A stretch of DNA of 13,712 bases. It comes from Thermoplasmata archaeon. GTDB taxonomy: Archaea; Thermoplasmatota; Thermoplasmata; Thermoplasmatales; Thermoplasmataceae. Location: NCBI GenBank assembly GCA_021811505.1, contig JAJZOM010000114.1, positions 1-13,712 of the forward strand, read 5' to 3'. Numbering within the stretch: position 1 is the first letter of the stretch; every line of letters begins with the position of its first letter. Under the pieces are notes generated by a model. That model ran no database searches. It had not been told where the DNA came from and was given only the letters and a program-made list of their open reading frames with translations. Positions 7,299 through 13,239 of the stretch are shown in pieces. Position numbers and translations under genes: made by a program.

Positions 7299-8672
7299 AT
7301 GGACGTTACTCAGATAGTGAACTCTGTTCAGGTTACCTCGACGCTTCTGATCAATAATCTCTGGATAATAGTTGCCGCACTTTTCATACTTTTGATGACT
7401 GTTGCTGTTGGTTTTCTTGAGGTTGGTGAACTAGGAGAGAGTTTCTCTGCAAGTCTCATGAAAACAATTGTCATAACTGGAACTGCAATTTTTGTTATGG
7501 CCATTATTGGGTTCAACACTGCATTCGCGCCGACTTTTTATGGAATAATAGGAAACCCGTTCTATAAAGACGGTTTGCTCCTTGGGGGATTTTCGTCCAA
7601 TGCCGCGGGACTGCTTAACGGTGTGTGGTGGTCTATGGGTCCGGCGTATTTCAACACGGGGCTCACTACGGGAACATATTACTTCTTTGAGACTGCTGCG
7701 GCATCCGTTACGCTTGCACTGGTCGCAGTGATAGTTCTCAAGAAGGTGAAGTTCCAGGCATTCTTCATTTTCTCAATTGTTTACTTCATAATAATATGGA
7801 ACATCCCTGTTTCCTGGATATGGAACCCCACCGGGTGGCTTTATATGCTTGGAATGAGAGACTTTGCCGGTGGGCTTGTTGTGCATGCTGCTGCGGCCAC
7901 TGCTGGCCTGGCAATAGTCTTCCAGATATGGAGAGAGGAGAAGAAACGCGGCCTCAGGGAAACCCTGAGGGAGAAAACGCTGATCAATGAGGGTTGGCTC
8001 GCCCTTGCCATACTCCTGCTTTGGGTGGGTTGGTTTGGTTTCAACCCGGGAAGCGTGCTGGCCTTCAACAGCGATGTTCTGGTTGTGGGTATCACGACAT
8101 TTGTCTCCTCTGCGGCTGCAATGGTCTCGACATTATTCTTCAGGTACGTCTTTGCGAAACAGGCACCTGATATTCTCTATGCGGTGAATGGTATCCTCAT
8201 GGGACTTGTTGTAATCACTCCTCTGGCAGGTTTTGTGAGCCCGGCGAGTGCTCTCATACTTGGTCTTGTCGCTGGCCCCCTGTTTCTGGTTGCTGAAAAA
8301 TTCTTCTCGGCCAGGAAGTGGTTCTCTGATCCGGTGGGCCTTTTCCCGGAACATGGTGTTGGAGGGATATTCGGCATCCTCATGATTGCCTTCTTCACAC
8401 AGAATTCGTTCGCAGCTGCTTCGGGAAATCCATCCCTTCCAAACGGATTCTTTTTTGGCGGTGGATTCGCTGCACTTAACCAGTTTGGAATAGAGTTGCT
8501 TGGGATTGCTGCGGTGGTTGTCACTGTTTTCCTGATTTCTTTCGCCACAATATGGGTTATATCACTGGTTCTGCATGGCATAACAAGTGATTCAACCTAC
8601 GGATCCACTGTAAATCCAACCAGCGGCGGCCTTGGAATACCAAAGTCCGTTGTATCGTTGAGAAAGAAGTAA
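7299..8672 (+). CDS. amt: Ammonium transporter, Amt/MEP family
   Basis: Trimeric membrane channel that moves ammonium or ammonia into the cell. The 457 residues hold about eleven hydrophobic helices. Family hallmarks are clear: RDFAGGLVVHAAA (187-199 from this start) has the conserved Asp and the first pore histidine (His196). GWFGFNPGS follows with the Trp/Phe of the central helices, and FPEHGVGGIFG (349-359) has the second pore histidine (His352). The cytoplasmic loop WREEKKRGLRETLREK (211-226) is strongly basic. The C-terminal tail is short but keeps the HGITSDSTYG and SGGLGIPKS pattern that contacts PII proteins elsewhere; no GlnK/PII gene is adjacent, although amt-glnK pairs are common. 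I start at ATG 7299 because the upstream GTG belongs to the ribosome binding site. The neighbouring Lrp/AsnC regulator and asparagine synthetase-like gene suggest a nitrogen-assimilation context. Confidence 0.95.
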   Translation: MDVTQIVNSVQVTSTLLINNLWIIVAALFILLMTVAVGFLEVGELGESFSASLMKTIVITGTAIFVMAIIGFNTAFAPTFYGIIGNPFYKDGLLLGGFSSNAAGLLNGVWWSMGPAYFNTGLTTGTYYFFETAAASVTLALVAVIVLKKVKFQAFFIFSIVYFIIIWNIPVSWIWNPTGWLYMLGMRDFAGGLVVHAAAATAGLAIVFQIWREEKKRGLRETLREKTLINEGWLALAILLLWVGWFGFNPGSVLAFNSDVLVVGITTFVSSAAAMVSTLFFRYVFAKQAPDILYAVNGILMGLVVITPLAGFVSPASALILGLVAGPLFLVAEKFFSARKWFSDPVGLFPEHGVGGIFGILMIAFFTQNSFAAASGNPSLPNGFFFGGGFAALNQFGIELLGIAAVVVTVFLISFATIWVISLVLHGITSDSTYGSTVNPTSGGLGIPKSVVSLRKK

Positions 8673-8754
8673 ATTATTTCTCTTCCAGTTCAACAATGGG
8701 TCGGTACATCCAGATAATCTGTTACCATACTTTTTATAATATTATTGAGAAAAG

Positions 8755-8837
8755 CGCTGGGAGGGAGATTCGAACTCCCGAGCTACGAGAGCACAAGCTT
8801 TCCAGACTTGCGCCTTACCAGGCTAGGCTATCCCAGC
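8755..8837 (-). tRNA. tRNA-Ser (anticodon GGA)
   Basis: On the minus strand a complete cloverleaf folds. There is a seven-base acceptor stem GCTGGGA/TCCCAGC, D arm GCC-GGC, and anticodon stem CAAGT/GCTTG around the loop CTGGAAA, giving anticodon GGA (codons UCC/UCU). A 14-base variable region with a GCT/AGC stem marks a class II tRNA, and the T arm is GGGAG-TTCGAAT-CTCCC. The unpaired base after the acceptor stem is G73, the archaeal serine discriminator. CCA is not encoded and there is no intron. The 3' flank is CTTTTC, a likely terminator. It lies between amt and the Lrp gene with its own TATA-like element. Confidence 0.96.
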
Positions 8838-8861
8838 TTCGAAAAAGGCATAATTGGTCCG

Positions 8862-8868
8862 TATTTAA
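8862..8868 (-). promoter_or_regulatory. TATA box of tRNA-Ser(GGA)
   Basis: The minus strand reads TTAAATA about 25-31 bases upstream of the tRNA 5' end, the usual archaeal box A distance. It lies after the stop of the upstream Lrp gene, so the tRNA is probably transcribed independently. Confidence 0.55.
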
Positions 8869-8899
8869 CTCTTTCAGGCTCGTCCCGGTTGCCTGTGTA

Positions 8900-9340
8900 T
8901 CATTTTATCTTATCGAAAATGGGAAGGGACAGTGTTCTCTCCACTCCCTCCATGCTCCTTAGTTTATCCAGGACAAACATTGAAAGTTCCTTCATGCTTC
9001 TGTTTCTGGTCAGTACAAGTATATCCCACTGGCCTGAGATGATTGCCACTGAAATGACGTTTGGAAATCTTGAAAGTCTTTCAGAGAGCGTTTTCTGGTC
9101 AATCGAGCATTTTGGATCAAAATTGATCATTATGTATGCGAGTACGGGCATTCCTATCTTTTCATAATCCGGTTCTATGGTGAATTTTTTGATGATTCCT
9201 TCCTTTTTCATCCGCTCCATTCTCTCGAATATGGTGGCCCTTGGAATACCCAGCCTGTCCGACATGAGGGAAATCTTGTCCCTCGCCTGGTTCTCAAGGT
9301 ATTCAAGTATGGCGGAGTCTTTTCTGTCCAATTCTTCCAT
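8900..9340 (-). CDS. Lrp/AsnC family transcriptional regulator
   Basis: Cytosolic DNA-binding regulator of 146 residues, the usual length of the family. The N-terminal winged helix-turn-helix begins ELDRKDSAILEYLENQARD. Its recognition helix lies in RLGIPRATIFERMERMKKEG (29-48), followed by IIKKFTIEPDYEKIG, the hinge strand. The C-terminal RAM domain (about 65-140) contains ISGQWDILVL (101-110), the segment that binds an amino-acid effector and sets the octamer. The ATG at 9340 has a TATA box about 20-30 bases upstream and no ribosome binding site, so the transcript is probably leaderless. It is divergent from the asparagine synthetase-like gene with 84 bases between starts. Family members often control their divergent neighbour in response to the neighbour's product, so regulation of asparagine synthesis is a reasonable inference. 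The effector is unknown. Confidence 0.93.
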   Translation of the reverse strand: MEELDRKDSAILEYLENQARDKISLMSDRLGIPRATIFERMERMKKEGIIKKFTIEPDYEKIGMPVLAYIMINFDPKCSIDQKTLSERLSRFPNVISVAIISGQWDILVLTRNRSMKELSMFVLDKLRSMEGVERTLSLPIFDKIK

Positions 9341-9358
9341 AAAGTGGTTAAAACTAAG

Positions 9359-9369
9359 TTATATTTAAA
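9359..9369 (-). promoter_or_regulatory. TATA box of the Lrp/AsnC gene
   Basis: TTTAAATATAA on the minus strand is centred about 24 bases before ATG 9340. With no purine-rich site between box and start, a leaderless message is expected. Confidence 0.6.
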
Positions 9370-9398
9370 ATGTTTGCCATATTGACGAAAAATTACCA

Positions 9399-9412
9399 CG
9401 ATATATTATAAA
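9399..9412 (+). promoter_or_regulatory. TATA region of the asparagine synthetase-like gene
   Basis: A dense AT block with ATATATTATAAA lies 13-26 bases before ATG 9425 and 22-35 bases before the in-frame ATG 9434. TTATAA occurs twice, at 9406-9411 and 9416-9421, exactly one helical turn apart. GTGGT (9344-9348) and ACCAC (9395-9399) flank the divergent promoter region as inverted pentamers. These may be regulator contacts, but the arms are short. Confidence 0.5.
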
Positions 9413-9424
9413 AGATTATAATTT

Positions 9425-10390
9425 ATGGAAAATATGGAACAAACAACACAAAATCAATTTGTGAGAGATGAAGTGGGCCATGCGATGGAACATATTGCCA
9501 GTGAAAGAGTGAAACGGGCAGTCAAAGTGCAGAGCACTCTGAGGCAATCGCTTAGGCAGTCATTGGTCAGGAGAGGTTTTCTTGAGATTCCCCCTGTCAT
9601 AATATCCCCTCTTACTGACCCTCTGAACCATCCGGTCTATGATCCCCATATCTCCTGTTATGGATCCGATATGTGGCTTACCAAGAGCATGATATTTCAC
9701 AAGCAGATTGCAGTACAGGAACTTGGAAAGATTTTCATAATGTCTCCGAACATCAGGCTTGAGACCGATGAAAAAGCAACCTCAGGAAGACACCTGTATG
9801 AGTTCACCCAGGTTGACATTGAGGCGCTTGAAGCTTCGAGAGAAGATATGATGAGGCTTGCCGAGGCTATAATCAACGAGGCAATAGAAGAGGCTTTACT
9901 GAAAAACAGCGATGACCTCAGGTTTTTCGAAAGATCGATTCATACATTTCATGTTCCGTTCAGGGAGATCGCGTATGGAGACGCGGAGGCAGAGTATGGT
10001 TCTTCGTTTGAGAAGGAGATCTCAAAAAGGAGTTTTGAACCCGTCTGGATCACCGATATTCCGCTTGAGGCAAGAGAGTTTTATGACAGGGAGTATGAAA
10101 GCAGGAAAGGAATACTCCGCGACATGGACCTGATCTGGCCGGAAGGTTTTCAGGAAGCCATTTCCGGCGGAGAAAGAGAATATGAGTATGAAAAGATAGT
10201 AGATCGCATCCACAGGAAGGGGCAGGATGAGAGACAGTTTGAATGGTTTCTGGAAATGGCAAAGCGCGGGATCAGGATGTCTGCAGGATTTGGCATAGGA
10301 GTTGAAAGATTCACAAGATACCTGTGCGGACTCGATCACGTTTCGGATACAACACCATTTCCAAAAATCCCCGGTAAGGTTTCACTGTGA
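9425..10390 (+). CDS. Archaeal asparagine synthetase related to asparaginyl-tRNA synthetase
   Basis: Class II aminoacyl-tRNA-synthetase catalytic core of 321 residues without the N-terminal OB-fold anticodon-binding domain of AsnRS/AspRS. Motif 2 is in NIRLETDEKATSGRHLYEF (109-127) and motif 3 in GFGIGVERFTRYL (288-300). SGGEREYEY (247-255) matches the amino-acid-binding block of AsnRS. The characterised archaeal paralogue of this architecture (Pyrococcus AS-AR) makes free asparagine from aspartate, ammonia and ATP via aspartyl-AMP, which is the best call here. The first 30 residues may include a few extra residues, since both ATG 9425 and ATG 9434 are in frame and the TATA box suits either in a leaderless message. 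Divergent pairing with an Lrp/AsnC regulator, and an ammonium channel one gene away, support use of ammonia. A full AsnRS is unlikely because no anticodon domain is present. Confidence 0.85.
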   Translation: MENMEQTTQNQFVRDEVGHAMEHIASERVKRAVKVQSTLRQSLRQSLVRRGFLEIPPVIISPLTDPLNHPVYDPHISCYGSDMWLTKSMIFHKQIAVQELGKIFIMSPNIRLETDEKATSGRHLYEFTQVDIEALEASREDMMRLAEAIINEAIEEALLKNSDDLRFFERSIHTFHVPFREIAYGDAEAEYGSSFEKEISKRSFEPVWITDIPLEAREFYDREYESRKGILRDMDLIWPEGFQEAISGGEREYEYEKIVDRIHRKGQDERQFEWFLEMAKRGIRMSAGFGIGVERFTRYLCGLDHVSDTTPFPKIPGKVSL

Positions 10391-10429
10391 ACTTCCTGAT
10401 GGACTCCGATTGATTGTTTTAAAAAGTTA

Positions 10430-10436
10430 TTTATAT
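10430..10436 (+). promoter_or_regulatory. TATA box of the glutamic peptidase operon
   Basis: TTTATAT is centred 30 bases before the ATG at 10463, so the transcript should start almost at that ATG. It is about 100 bases from the ATG of the main peptidase frame at 10534. A weaker AT block lies at 10446-10455. Confidence 0.5.
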
Positions 10437-10462
10437 TTTCAAGAAGTATATTTTTGATAATC

Positions 10463-10537
10463 ATGCGAGCAAAATTTCTGCTTCGTAAGGATTCCAAAAG
10501 GAGAGAGAGAGAGACGGTAAGAGTTCCATCAGGATGA
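10463..10537 (+). CDS. 24-codon basic leader frame overlapping the peptidase start
   Basis: ATG 10463, placed just where a leaderless transcript should begin, opens a frame of 24 residues starting MRAKFLLRKDSKRRERE. It ends at a TGA (10535-10537) that overlaps the peptidase ATG at 10534. The peptide is unusually basic (about nine Arg/Lys), like the n-region of a signal peptide, whereas the peptidase's own N-terminus has no positive charge before its hydrophobic core. The frame crosses a (GA)7 tract. Losing two bases there would join it in frame to the peptidase, giving a conventional basic-plus-hydrophobic export signal. It may be the true 5' end of the peptidase interrupted by a slippage frameshift or sequencing error. 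It may also be a real upstream leader coupled by the ATGA overlap. Confidence 0.5.
   Translation: MRAKFLLRKDSKRRERETVRVPSG
10501..10514 (+). repeat. (GA)7 dinucleotide repeat
   Basis: Seven uninterrupted GA units preceded by AAAAG. Dinucleotide tracts of this length are slippage-prone. This one lies inside the 5' coding region of an exported enzyme, where a change of one unit alters the frame. Confidence 0.95.
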
Positions 10538-11745
10538 TGACAGTGGGAATTGTTTTGTTTATGATGATTTCTTTCATGGGCATTTCATCATCTACTTATG
10601 CAGGAGTAGAGAACCACACCAATGGCTTGCCTGTTCCAGTTTTTGGATCATACACCGCTACCAATAACACTGGATCTTCAACTTCATCGCCGGCACCCAT
10701 GTCCGTTCATGGTCCGCCTGGAGGTGGCGGAGGGGGTGGCGGCGGTGGATCGCCTTCTACTGTGACTGTCACATTTTACATCTTCGATGGGCAAGGTGAA
10801 ATATCCCTTGACGGCGTGGTTTATGCCAACGATGACAATGCATCACTCACTGAAGGTACATGGTACAGCATTTCAGCCAATAATCTAGGAAGTGGGTATT
10901 CTTTCTATGAATGGCTCGCAGACAACGGAACGGTTTCAAACAGCCAGTCGAGTTCCACCACATTTACTCCTTCTTCGACGGGCACATTAACAATGATTAT
11001 TGAGCGTGGTGGACAACCCTACCAGAACTGGGCAGGCTATGAAGAAACCTCAAACGGTCTAACTCAGGCATCCGCGATCATAGACGTTCCAAGTTCCATA
11101 TCATATGTGAATGGAGTGTGGAACGCAAACACAAACGAAGAAACGGTCAGTTTCTGGGTCGGGCTTGGCGGCGACCCCACTGTAACGAATGGCGATCTGT
11201 GGCAGGCAGGAGTTTCTATTCAGATGAATTCATCCGGAAGCATATGGCTTTACACCTGGTATGAGTACGTTGGATCGGCTACGGATAACTATAAGGGAAT
11301 ATATCCGGTTCCTATTTTCAACATATATCCTGGCGATGTAATTTATATTGATATATCCGTATCCAATCTTTATAATCTCTACAACGAGAAGGGCAACTAC
11401 GTGATCAAGGATGAAACACAGGGTTTCTACGCATCTGGTCAGGTATCTTTGCCAAATGATTTCTTCTATGGAGACCCACTGACTGCGGAATGGATTGTTG
11501 AAGATCCAGCGGTCAATAATCACTATAATTATTTTGTCATTCCTGACTTTGGATCCGCCACATTCCAGAGCGTGGAGTCTGGCTCGTCCGCAGGCATGAA
11601 TGTTCCCTATCTGTACCTGTTCAGTCCTGTTTTGAATGAGAAGGTAACTGTTGACTGGAATTACGGAGAGTTCGATCAGGGACTCACTCCAGGTACAACA
11701 AACAGCATTGATTTCACGGTTTCGTACAGCCAATGGAGCGTATAA
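10534..11745 (+). CDS. Secreted glutamic peptidase (eqolisin, peptidase G1/A4 family)
   Basis: Predicted exported acid protease of 403 residues. A hydrophobic signal segment (about 4-23) is followed by a Ser/Thr/Pro-rich stretch with sequons. Next is a run of ten glycines (63-72), then a beta domain (about 76-157) with the GYSFYEWLADNGTVS pattern of InlB-type or bacterial repeat modules. The catalytic domain (about 163-403) begins YQNWAGYEE. It shows VSFWVGLGGD (205-214), DLWQAGVSIQ (221-230) with Gln224, LYTWYEYV (239-246) and IYPGDVIYIDISV. AEWIVEDPAV (318-327) carries Glu319, and IPDFGSATFQSV (336-347) follows. Gln224 and Glu319 align with the Gln/Glu dyad of scytalidoglutamic peptidase. 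The family is known mainly from fungi, so an archaeal copy is notable. It fits an acidic habitat and peptide scavenging alongside the iminopeptidase. The start is uncertain: ATG 10534 lacks basic residues and a good ribosome binding site, and a frame opening at 10463 may supply the true N-terminus. Confidence 0.85.
   Translation: MMTVGIVLFMMISFMGISSSTYAGVENHTNGLPVPVFGSYTATNNTGSSTSSPAPMSVHGPPGGGGGGGGGGSPSTVTVTFYIFDGQGEISLDGVVYANDDNASLTEGTWYSISANNLGSGYSFYEWLADNGTVSNSQSSSTTFTPSSTGTLTMIIERGGQPYQNWAGYEETSNGLTQASAIIDVPSSISYVNGVWNANTNEETVSFWVGLGGDPTVTNGDLWQAGVSIQMNSSGSIWLYTWYEYVGSATDNYKGIYPVPIFNIYPGDVIYIDISVSNLYNLYNEKGNYVIKDETQGFYASGQVSLPNDFFYGDPLTAEWIVEDPAVNNHYNYFVIPDFGSATFQSVESGSSAGMNVPYLYLFSPVLNEKVTVDWNYGEFDQGLTPGTTNSIDFTVSYSQWSV
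10720..10749 (+). repeat. Ten-glycine coding run in the peptidase linker
   Basis: Ten consecutive glycine codons use all four GGN forms, so the run is conserved as protein rather than as a nucleotide repeat. It probably forms a flexible linker between the low-complexity N-terminal segment and the folded domains. Confidence 0.9.
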
Positions 11746-11747
11746 TA

Positions 11748-12230
11748 ATGAAGAGACGCTATAAGATTGCCGCAATCGTTCTCGTGATTCTGTTCGTATT
11801 CCCCATGCTAGTTCACTTGGCGCTTTCCAACCCGACAAGTCTGCCTGTCAGGAAAGGTGATAAGATATACCTGGGTACAACGACAGTTCTTGGTATACTA
11901 ACATTTCCTATAGGATTGACCGTTCACCCTAGCTCACCACCATCTTACACAATTAATTTCATGGTCTACACGAATTCAACTCTCCATGGTGCCTGGGAGG
12001 CCCCCGGACTGCTGGTGAATGCCTATGTATATTCATATGGTTTTAACGAGATAGGTGATGAGTACATGGGTCCTGTGGAAAAAGGAGTTTTCAATGTTTT
12101 TCTGAATCCGGGGGAATACAACCTGTCATTCTACCTCTTCACTGATACTTTTATCTTTTGGTATACCACGATCACTGTAACGAACACCATTCAACTGATT
12201 CCTAACAGTTCAGCAAACGCAACACGGTGA
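11748..12230 (+). CDS. Exported or membrane-anchored protein downstream of the glutamic peptidase
   Basis: Unrecognised protein of 160 residues. MKRRYK followed by a hydrophobic helix (about 6-28) is a clear signal peptide or anchor. The rest looks beta-rich and exported, with hydrophobic patches (TTTVLGILTFPIGLTV; YLFTDTFIFWYTTITV) and sequons near the end (NSS, NAT). There are no cysteines. ATG 11748 lies two bases after the peptidase stop (TAATA-ATG), which implies one transcript and translational coupling. The in-frame ATG 11733 inside the peptidase gene would only add MERII before the basic residues, so 11748 is preferred. The pairing suggests a partner of the peptidase, such as a chaperone, surface tether or inhibitor, but there is no motif to decide this. 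A new TATA-rich region follows 13 bases after its stop. Confidence 0.75.
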   Translation: MKRRYKIAAIVLVILFVFPMLVHLALSNPTSLPVRKGDKIYLGTTTVLGILTFPIGLTVHPSSPPSYTINFMVYTNSTLHGAWEAPGLLVNAYVYSYGFNEIGDEYMGPVEKGVFNVFLNPGEYNLSFYLFTDTFIFWYTTITVTNTIQLIPNSSANATR

Positions 12231-12242
12231 ATTCATAGTGCC

Positions 12243-12259
12243 TATAATATTATATTATT
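12243..12259 (+). promoter_or_regulatory. TATA region of the nucleoside phosphorylase
   Basis: TATAATATTATATTATT is centred about 26 bases before ATG 12277, with no ribosome binding site after it. A leaderless transcript is expected. Confidence 0.55.
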
Positions 12260-12276
12260 CGTCACAATTATAAAAC

Positions 12277-13038
12277 ATGCTTAACCGTTACCTTCCAAAG
12301 GTTCAGGGTAAGGTCAATTTCATACCAAAGTTCACCGCTGCTGATTTCCTGAGAAACGACGGGATCGAAATCCGATTCCACCCAAAAAATTGTATCATTG
12401 TCTTTTCCCGTCAGCTGTATAAAATGCTGGTTGACGATCTTTCACTGAGGGAATCCGACTTATTCTATCGCGGGGCCTTTCAGGAAGCAATCAGTGAAGA
12501 TCTTGGCCTGTACATAGTAAGAATTTATCCCGGCGGTCCTCTTGCCGCCGCAACTGTCGAGGAACTTGCCTCGGCTGGAGCATCAAAATTCCTGCTGCTG
12601 GGAACTGCTGGCTCGATAAATCCCAAGGTCAGGTTTGGCGATCTGGTGGTCTGCACAAAAGCAGTAAGGGATGAGGGGACTTCATATCACTACCTGAGGC
12701 CGTCGTTGTTTGCTTATCCCTCTATGCCTCTCACCGATAGACTGTTCAAAGCATTAGGCAAAAATGGAATTAACGCCACGAAAGGCATCGCCTGGACAAC
12801 AGACGCCCCTTACATGGAAACCATGGAGGAAATAGAGGAATTCAGGAACAGGGGAGTTCTCACTGTGGAGATGGAGGCGGCATCATTATTCGCCGTTTCA
12901 AAGAGAAGAACTGTTGAATCGGCGGCAATTTTTTCAGTATCCGACGAACTTCACGGGAAGAAGTGGACAGGCATGGGAGTACCGGAAGAAGGATTCAGAA
13001 ACCTCGTAAAAAGCGCGCATTTGTTTGCCGTTATCTGA
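12277..13038 (+). CDS. Nucleoside phosphorylase (uridine/purine phosphorylase family 1)
   Basis: Cytosolic enzyme of 253 residues from the PNP/UDP family, which splits nucleosides with phosphate into base and ribose-1-phosphate. Conserved blocks are LLLGTAGSINPKVRFGDLVV (106-125), the phosphate/ribose-binding strand and turn; AVRDEGTSYHY (129-139); and TTDAPYMET (174-182). VEMEAASLFAV (197-207) carries the ribose-binding Met-Glu pair, and IFSVSDEL (218-225) has Asp223 at the base-contacting position. The N-terminal phosphate loop is less typical: instead of a PGxPxR motif there is CIIVFSRQLYKML. The substrate is therefore left open between uridine and purine nucleosides; the SDEL ending leans to uridine phosphorylase. 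The gene stands alone, starting at ATG 12277 behind a TATA box and ending 24 bases before the tRNA gene on the other strand. Confidence 0.87.
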   Translation: MLNRYLPKVQGKVNFIPKFTAADFLRNDGIEIRFHPKNCIIVFSRQLYKMLVDDLSLRESDLFYRGAFQEAISEDLGLYIVRIYPGGPLAAATVEELASAGASKFLLLGTAGSINPKVRFGDLVVCTKAVRDEGTSYHYLRPSLFAYPSMPLTDRLFKALGKNGINATKGIAWTTDAPYMETMEEIEEFRNRGVLTVEMEAASLFAVSKRRTVESAAIFSVSDELHGKKWTGMGVPEEGFRNLVKSAHLFAVI

Positions 13039-13062
13039 TTTCCTGTCCGATTTTAAGAAAAG

Positions 13063-13145
13063 CGTCGGGGGGGAGATTCGAACTCCCGAGCTGCGAGAGC
13101 AGTAGATCTCGAATCTACCGCCTTACCGGGCTAGGCTACCCCGAC
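13063..13145 (-). tRNA. tRNA-Ser (anticodon CGA)
   Basis: The minus strand folds into a full class II cloverleaf. The acceptor stem is GTCGGGG/CCCCGAC, and D arm GCC-GGC follows. The anticodon stem GTAGA/TCTAC surrounds TTCGAGA, giving anticodon CGA for codon UCG. A 14-base variable region has a GCT/GC-containing stem, and the T arm is GGGAG-TTCGAAT-CTCCC. G73 is the serine discriminator and CCA is not encoded. The D arm, variable region, T arm and the 3' flank CTTTTC closely match the tRNA-Ser(GGA) at 8755-8837, while the acceptor and anticodon stems differ. Confidence 0.96.
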
Positions 13146-13172
13146 ATCCGGTATCCGTGGGAATGACTATGG

Positions 13173-13179
13173 AAATAAG
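13173..13179 (-). promoter_or_regulatory. Possible TATA box of tRNA-Ser(CGA)
   Basis: CTTATTT on the minus strand lies 28-34 bases upstream of the tRNA 5' end, in the 94-base spacer after the CoA-binding gene. Confidence 0.4.
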
Positions 13180-13239
13180 AATTTTCACTATTCTCCTGAT
13201 ATCAAGAGGCGTCTTCGTCTGAACGCTTTCGCACAGATA

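Noticed and set aside
8177..8581. 134-codon minus-strand frame antisense to amt
   Set aside because: Shadow of the amt gene, with no family pattern and no promoter.
8696..9167. Plus-strand frames running through tRNA-Ser(GGA) and the Lrp gene
   Set aside because: They translate a tRNA gene (the GGRFELPSYEST-type peptide is the usual tRNA-Ser read-through artefact) and the antisense of a clear regulator gene.
9425..10390. Asparaginyl-tRNA synthetase
   Set aside because: The catalytic core is of that type, but the N-terminal anticodon-binding domain is missing and the length matches the archaeal asparagine synthetase paralogue.
11230..11838. 202-codon minus-strand frame antisense to the glutamic peptidase and the start of the downstream gene
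   Set aside because: Despite its length it covers the catalytic domain of the peptidase, has no plausible motif, and would leave no space for regulatory sequence.
12963..13166. Plus-strand frame through the end of the phosphorylase and tRNA-Ser(CGA)
   Set aside because: Same artefact as above: it translates tRNA sequence on the wrong strand.
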